DNA from: an uncultured SAR86 cluster bacterium
Lineage (GTDB): Bacteria; Pseudomonadota; Gammaproteobacteria; Magnimaribacterales; D2472
Assembly: GCA_902628925.1 (NCBI GenBank)
Contig: CACOPA010000004.1
Coordinates: 55,629 to 119,628 of the forward strand
Direction of reading: 5' to 3'
Length of the DNA: 64,000 nt
Positions 60,558 to 64,000 of this stretch are shown one piece after another. The notes beneath the pieces are model-generated. The model was not told the origin of the DNA, ran no database searches, and saw only the letters and a list, made by a program, of their open reading frames with translations. Each line of letters begins with the position of its first letter. Position 1 is the first letter of the stretch. The position numbers were made by a program, and so were the translations under genes.

Positions 60558-61240
60558 TTTAGTACCTTCTGATCCTCAGATATTTTACCGTCTTTTATAG
60601 AGATTATTCTCTCAGCTTGATTCGCAACTTCTATTTCGTGTGTGATTACAATAATAGTTTGTCCTTGTTTATGAAGATTTTTAAAAAGATTCATAACTTC
60701 ATCACCAGTTTTGCTATCTAAATTACCGGTAGGCTCATCAGCAAAAAGAATTGATGGTTTATTAACTAGTGCTCTTGCTATTGCAACTCTTTGTTGTTGT
60801 CCTCCGGACAACTCCGAAGGTTGATGGTGAGCCCTAGATTCAAGATCAACTGATTTTATTACCTCCATGGCAATTACCTTCTGCTTAGATTTATCTATTC
60901 CCGCATATTTTAATGGCAACATAACATTGTCTAAAGCTGTGTTTCTTGCTAATAAATGGAAGTTTTGAAATACAAATCCAATTTCATGATTTCTAATTAA
61001 TGCTAGAGCATCATCATCGAGCATACTCACATTTCTGTTATTAAGGTAATATGTTCCGCTGGTAGGACTGTCTAAACATCCAATAATATTCATCAAAGTA
61101 GATTTACCTGAACCAGATGGGCCCATGATTGCGACAAACTCTCCTTTATTTATGTTGAGTGAAACTCCTCTCAGAGCCTCAACAGTTTGGGTTCCAACAT
61201 AAAAGTGACGAACCAAATTTTCAGTTTTAATTATGCTCAT
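60554..61240 (-). CDS. ABC transporter ATP-binding protein (MacB/LolD-type)
   Basis: A 228-residue ATPase. Walker A GPSGSGKST at 40-48, signature LSGGQQQRVAIARAL, Walker B ILFADEPTGNLD. Size and motifs match LolD/MacB ATPases. A promoter with an overlapping palindrome lies just before its start (61251-61285), so the exporter can be driven separately from the reductase and dehydrogenase upstream. Confidence 0.93.
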   Translation of the reverse strand: MSIIKTENLVRHFYVGTQTVEALRGVSLNINKGEFVAIMGPSGSGKSTLMNIIGCLDSPTSGTYYLNNRNVSMLDDDALALIRNHEIGFVFQNFHLLARNTALDNVMLPLKYAGIDKSKQKVIAMEVIKSVDLESRAHHQPSELSGGQQQRVAIARALVNKPSILFADEPTGNLDSKTGDEVMNLFKNLHKQGQTIIVITHEIEVANQAERIISIKDGKISEDQKVLK

Positions 61241-61250
61241 AAATTTTGGA

Positions 61251-61285
61251 TGTAAAGTATACTTTACACTTAGGTAGGTTCACAA
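61251..61285 (-). promoter_or_regulatory. Promoter and operator-like palindrome before the MacAB-type exporter
   Basis: TGTAAAGTATACTTTACA (61251-61268) is a perfect 18-bp palindrome between the DDN stop and the ATPase start. On the minus strand TTGTGA (61285-61280) and TATACT (61261-61256), 18 bp apart, make a good sigma-70 promoter whose -10 is inside the palindrome. A repressor bound there would block the exporter. Confidence 0.55.
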
Positions 61286-61725
61286 ATAAACACTGGGATG
61301 TCTCTATCGGTGTTATTTTGATAAGTCTGATAGTTAGGATACGTCGCACATATAATTGGCCAAAGTGATGCTTTCTCCTCTTCTGATACTTGCCTTGCAA
61401 GAAAGGTTCCATGACTGGTAGAAGTCATAACTTCAACTTTCGGATTCGCCTTAACATTGTAATACCAGCTAGGATTTTTAGGCATTCCTCCTAACGAGGC
61501 AACTAAAATAGGATTACCATTGTTGTGAACATGTATTAAGGGAATGTTTCGAATTTTATTTGTTTTGGCACCAATAGTTCTTACAACCATAACTGGAAAA
61601 CCACCTGGCCACTTATTCCATATCTTACCTTTAGACATTAAAAAAACAGGTGCTTGAAGCTTTGAAAAAATACGAATCACAAACTTCCCAAATTTAGCTG
61701 AAGATTCTGAATATTTTTCTGCCAT
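61270..61725 (-). CDS. DDN-like nitroreductase / deazaflavin-dependent protein
   Basis: A 151-residue split-barrel protein of the deazaflavin-dependent nitroreductase (DDN) family. The sequence VMVVRTIGAKTNKIRNIPLIH is the cofactor-phosphate site, and LVASLGGMPKNPSWYYNVKANP is the family signature. Characterised mycobacterial members use F420H2. It follows the gcdH gene by 3 bp. With the LLM oxidoreductase it suggests, but does not prove, deazaflavin use. Confidence 0.85.
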   Translation of the reverse strand: MAEKYSESSAKFGKFVIRIFSKLQAPVFLMSKGKIWNKWPGGFPVMVVRTIGAKTNKIRNIPLIHVHNNGNPILVASLGGMPKNPSWYYNVKANPKVEVMTSTSHGTFLARQVSEEEKASLWPIICATYPNYQTYQNNTDRDIPVFICEPT

Positions 61726-61728
61726 TTC

Positions 61729-62895
61729 TTATTTAAATGCTGATATCCCAGTTTGAAAGTTACCTAAAATAAGAGAATGGACATCATGAGTTCCTTCATA
61801 AGTATTTACAGCTTCAAGGTTCATGGTATGCCTAATTACGTGATACTCATCAATCACTCCGTTGCCTCCATGCATATCACGTGCAGCTCTTGCAATATCT
61901 AATGCTTTTCCACAATTATTTCTTTTAACAAGTGAGATCATTTCTGGGATCATTTTATCCTCGTCCATTAATCTCCCAACTCTTAAGCTAGCCTGAAGTG
62001 CAAGAGTAATTTCAGACTGCATGTCTGCAAGCTTTTTTTGAATAAGTTGTTTGGCTGCTAAGGGTTCACCAAATTGATCACGATCAAGGGTGTACTGCCT
62101 AGCAGCCTTCCAGCAGAACTCTGCTGCCCCAATAACCCCCCATGAAATACCGTATCTTGCTAAATTTAAGCACGAAAAAGGTCCTTTAAAACTTTGAACA
62201 TTTGGAAGAAGTCTTTCATCAGGTATGAAAAGTTCGTCCATAAAAACTTGCCCTGTTGTTGATGCACGAAGAGCAAACTTACCCTCAAGTTTGGCAGTAC
62301 TTATATTTTTATCGTCTTTTTCTGCAATAAAACCTCTCAGAATTCCTTGTTCATCTTTTGCCCATATGACAAAGATATCTGCTATTGGAGCATTCGTAAT
62401 CCATGTCTTAGAGCCAGATAACTTATAACCACCATCAACTTTTTTAGCAACAGTCTTCATGCTTCCTGGGTCTGAACCTGCATCCGGTTCTGTGAGGCCA
62501 AAACAACCAATTAACTTTCCTTTAGCCATTTCTGGTAGATACTTCTCTTTTTGATTATCTGAACCGAATTTATAAATTGCATACATCGAAAGCGAAGATT
62601 GAACACTCATTGCAGAGCGATAACTTGAATCGACCCTTTCAATTTCTCTTGTAATCAAGCCATAAGCAACATAACTAATGCCTGCACAACCGTAACCTTG
62701 AATTGTAGGTCCAAGCATTCCAAGATCACCAAGTTCATTATAAATTTCTCTATGAAACACCTCATCTCGATTAGCTTCAAGAATTCTAGGCATAAGGGAG
62801 TTCTGACAATATTCGTGAATATTTCTCTGAATAATTCTCTCCTCCTCAGAGAGCTGTTCTTCGAATAATAGAATGTCTTCCCAGTGATTTTGCAT
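61729..62895 (-). CDS. gcdH: Glutaryl-CoA dehydrogenase
   Basis: A 388-residue acyl-CoA dehydrogenase. [18 protein letters not shown] and [18 protein letters not shown] bind FAD and substrate. The catalytic base is E367 in [17 protein letters not shown], and [17 protein letters not shown] is the GcdH-specific end. It oxidatively decarboxylates glutaryl-CoA to crotonyl-CoA in lysine and tryptophan breakdown. Its ATG is directly behind the T-run of a terminator. Confidence 0.92.
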   Translation of the reverse strand: MQNHWEDILLFEEQLSEEERIIQRNIHEYCQNSLMPRILEANRDEVFHREIYNELGDLGMLGPTIQGYGCAGISYVAYGLITREIERVDSSYRSAMSVQSSLSMYAIYKFGSDNQKEKYLPEMAKGKLIGCFGLTEPDAGSDPGSMKTVAKKVDGGYKLSGSKTWITNAPIADIFVIWAKDEQGILRGFIAEKDDKNISTAKLEGKFALRASTTGQVFMDELFIPDERLLPNVQSFKGPFSCLNLARYGISWGVIGAAEFCWKAARQYTLDRDQFGEPLAAKQLIQKKLADMQSEITLALQASLRVGRLMDEDKMIPEMISLVKRNNCGKALDIARAARDMHGGNGVIDEYHVIRHTMNLEAVNTYEGTHDVHSLILGNFQTGISAFK

Positions 62896-62929
62896 AAAAA
62901 AAACCAGCTTATTAATATTAAGCTGGTTT
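62896..62929 (-). terminator. Intrinsic terminator of the TonB receptor gene, abutting gcdH
   Basis: AAACCAGCTTA (62929-62919) pairs with TAAGCTGGTTT (62911-62901) on the minus strand: 11 bp with a 7-nt loop, then an eight-T run ending at the A of the gcdH ATG (62895). Confidence 0.88.
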
Positions 62930-62943
62930 CATAAAATTAAAAG

Positions 62944-64000
62944 TTAAAATTTATATCTAACATCAAATCCAACTGTTCTAGGTGCTCCATAATAATCAAG
63001 TGTTATCTGACCAAAACCAGGACCGAAGGGAATATTGTTAACAATATAACTATTATCGGTTAAGTTTTTAATCCAGAAAGTTAGACTGATATTTTCTGCT
63101 GGATCAGTAAATAATCTTAGATCTGTTATTCCTCGTGAAGCTACATTTGTGAGAGCAGCCCTTGGATCATTTCCATTGTAAGGAAAAATAGCATGCTCAG
63201 AAATCCTACTATGATCTAGTCTCATTCTGTATGGCCCAAAATCCTTTTCTAAAGAAACATATAAAGTATGATCAGGAGCATAAGGGAATTGCTCTAAAGC
63301 AAATCCATCACTTGCAACAGCACCGCCAGTAAACTCGGCATCTAAACTACCATAATTAACCATCAGTTTTGTTGTATCATTTACATAAGCAGTTGTTTCA
63401 ATCTCAATACCTGAGATATCTGCTGAATTATTAATTACTTCTGAAGCCGCAGCTGCATCCGCAGTGAAATAAGAAATTTGCATATCTTCATGCTCATTAT
63501 CAAAGTATGCAACATTAACCATCACACGATTATCTAAATATCTTCCCTTGAATCCAATTTCAGTGGATTGAACTGTTTCAGGTGCATAAGGTGTGGATGC
63601 CGCAAATGGGTTAGAGCTTTCAGCATTAAATCCCCCAGCCTTAAATCCATCAGCTACTTTAAAATACATATTTGCAGATTCACTAATATCATGAGAAACA
63701 ATGAATGTTCCCGTTGTATCATCAAAACTACCTTCACCAGAAGCAGAGATTAATCCAACATACTCTTTGAAGCCCTCTTTATCTTCATCGGTGCTTCTTA
63801 CACCAACGGTAACGTTTGTTTTATCTGTTACTGCAAGGTCAAATTGAGCATAAATGGCGGTGCTATCTCCACTACCTGAATAATTTTGCACAATATCAGT
63901 TCCCCCTCCGAAAAATAATTGAGGGTTTGAAGTATAAGCATCATCTTTTAGCGCATAATATCCTAATACATAGTTAAGATTACCTCTTTCGCCAGTTAAC
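62944..64000 (-). CDS. TonB-dependent receptor, C-terminal part (5' end outside window)
   Basis: The frame is open from the right window edge to the stop at 62944. The first possible start inside (GTG at 63891) is internal, because receptor-like sequence (GERGNLNYVLGYYALKDD) continues upstream in frame. About 350 residues of the beta-barrel are present, with typical strands and turns (VTVGVRSTDEDKEGFKEY, SANMYFKVADGFKAGGFNAES, QSTEIGFKGRYLDNRVMVNVAYF) and a C-terminal DVRYKF. It would import a siderophore, vitamin, sugar or other large nutrient with TonB-ExbBD. The ligand is not predictable from the barrel alone. Confidence 0.9.
   Translation of the reverse strand, partial: LTGERGNLNYVLGYYALKDDAYTSNPQLFFGGGTDIVQNYSGSGDSTAIYAQFDLAVTDKTNVTVGVRSTDEDKEGFKEYVGLISASGEGSFDDTTGTFIVSHDISESANMYFKVADGFKAGGFNAESSNPFAASTPYAPETVQSTEIGFKGRYLDNRVMVNVAYFDNEHEDMQISYFTADAAAASEVINNSADISGIEIETTAYVNDTTKLMVNYGSLDAEFTGGAVASDGFALEQFPYAPDHTLYVSLEKDFGPYRMRLDHSRISEHAIFPYNGNDPRAALTNVASRGITDLRLFTDPAENISLTFWIKNLTDNSYIVNNIPFGPGFGQITLDYYGAPRTVGFDVRYKF

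Noticed and set aside
1..64000. Mobile elements, prophage or CRISPR
   Set aside because: No transposase, integrase, phage structural gene, terminal inverted repeats or regularly spaced repeats were found, and gene style is uniform throughout.

Overview
The window is AT-rich, almost fully coding DNA from a free-living gammaproteobacterium with a streamlined genome. Several genes are of gammaproteobacterial type: TatD, a Zur-like Fur protein, type II QueF, BolA, ClpB, and tRNAs with encoded CCA. Exported peptidases, a TonB receptor, short-chain dehydrogenases and acyl-CoA enzymes suggest an uncultured marine heterotroph of the SAR86 kind. That placement is an inference from gene content and style; there is no rRNA here to confirm it. 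Most intergenic gaps are under 100 bp, many neighbours overlap by ATGA, and at least eight convergent pairs overlap at their 3' ends. I see no insertion sequence, prophage, CRISPR array or integrase.

Layout. 1-8.2 kb: the 3' end of an outer-membrane protein gene, then a plus-strand operon (SDR, KstD-like flavoprotein, FadD19-like acyl-CoA synthetase, YqgE, SDR, gamma-glutamyltransferase) that looks like activation and oxidation of a lipid or isoprenoid acid. 8.1-8.4 kb: a tiny membrane ORF, a strong terminator and tRNA-Gly. 8.5-13.2 kb: a luciferase-like monooxygenase, an NTF2-like protein, a DUF6356 protein, several small exported proteins of unknown function and a PhoD-like phosphatase. 13.2-17 kb: amidohydrolase, renalase-like flavoprotein and a photolyase of the FeS-BCP family that has lost its cluster cysteines. 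17-29 kb: M28 and M16 peptidases, cytochrome P450, DUF2237, ClpB, an MBL-fold lipoprotein and a DUF3604 lipoprotein. 28.9-36.8 kb: DUF3445 haem protein, Zur, SDR, AGCS symporter, GATase, TauD-like dioxygenase, tRNA-Arg, a second gamma-glutamyltransferase and an EamA transporter. 36.85-37.34 kb: the most unusual stretch (below). 37.3-41.6 kb: cupin, NTF2, VOC and DUF885 proteins, then two divergent winged-helix regulators flanking a palindrome. 41.6-48.9 kb: a minus-strand operon of thioesterase, MoxR ATPase, VWA protein, NCS2-like permease, YadG/YadH-like ABC exporter, QueF, Pgl and tRNA-Ser. 49-55 kb: TatD, then a minus-strand run of a small protein, rhomboid protease, Ogt, BolA, RND transporter and AMACR-like enzyme. 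55-64 kb: ELM1-like and GT4 glycosyltransferases, a MacAB-type exporter, a deazaflavin-type nitroreductase, glutaryl-CoA dehydrogenase and the 3' part of a TonB receptor gene.

The stretch most worth a second look is 36,850-37,340 on the minus strand. A near-perfect LexA (SOS) box abuts the start codon of an unknown 77-residue protein. Downstream lies a roughly 195-nt region with four hairpins, ending in a textbook terminator 6 nt before the start of the EamA transporter gene. This leader carries a 13-nt segment complementary to the 16S rRNA 3' tail. Part of the same segment is complementary to one arm of the terminator. That is the architecture of an attenuator or riboswitch, and I do not recognise the family.
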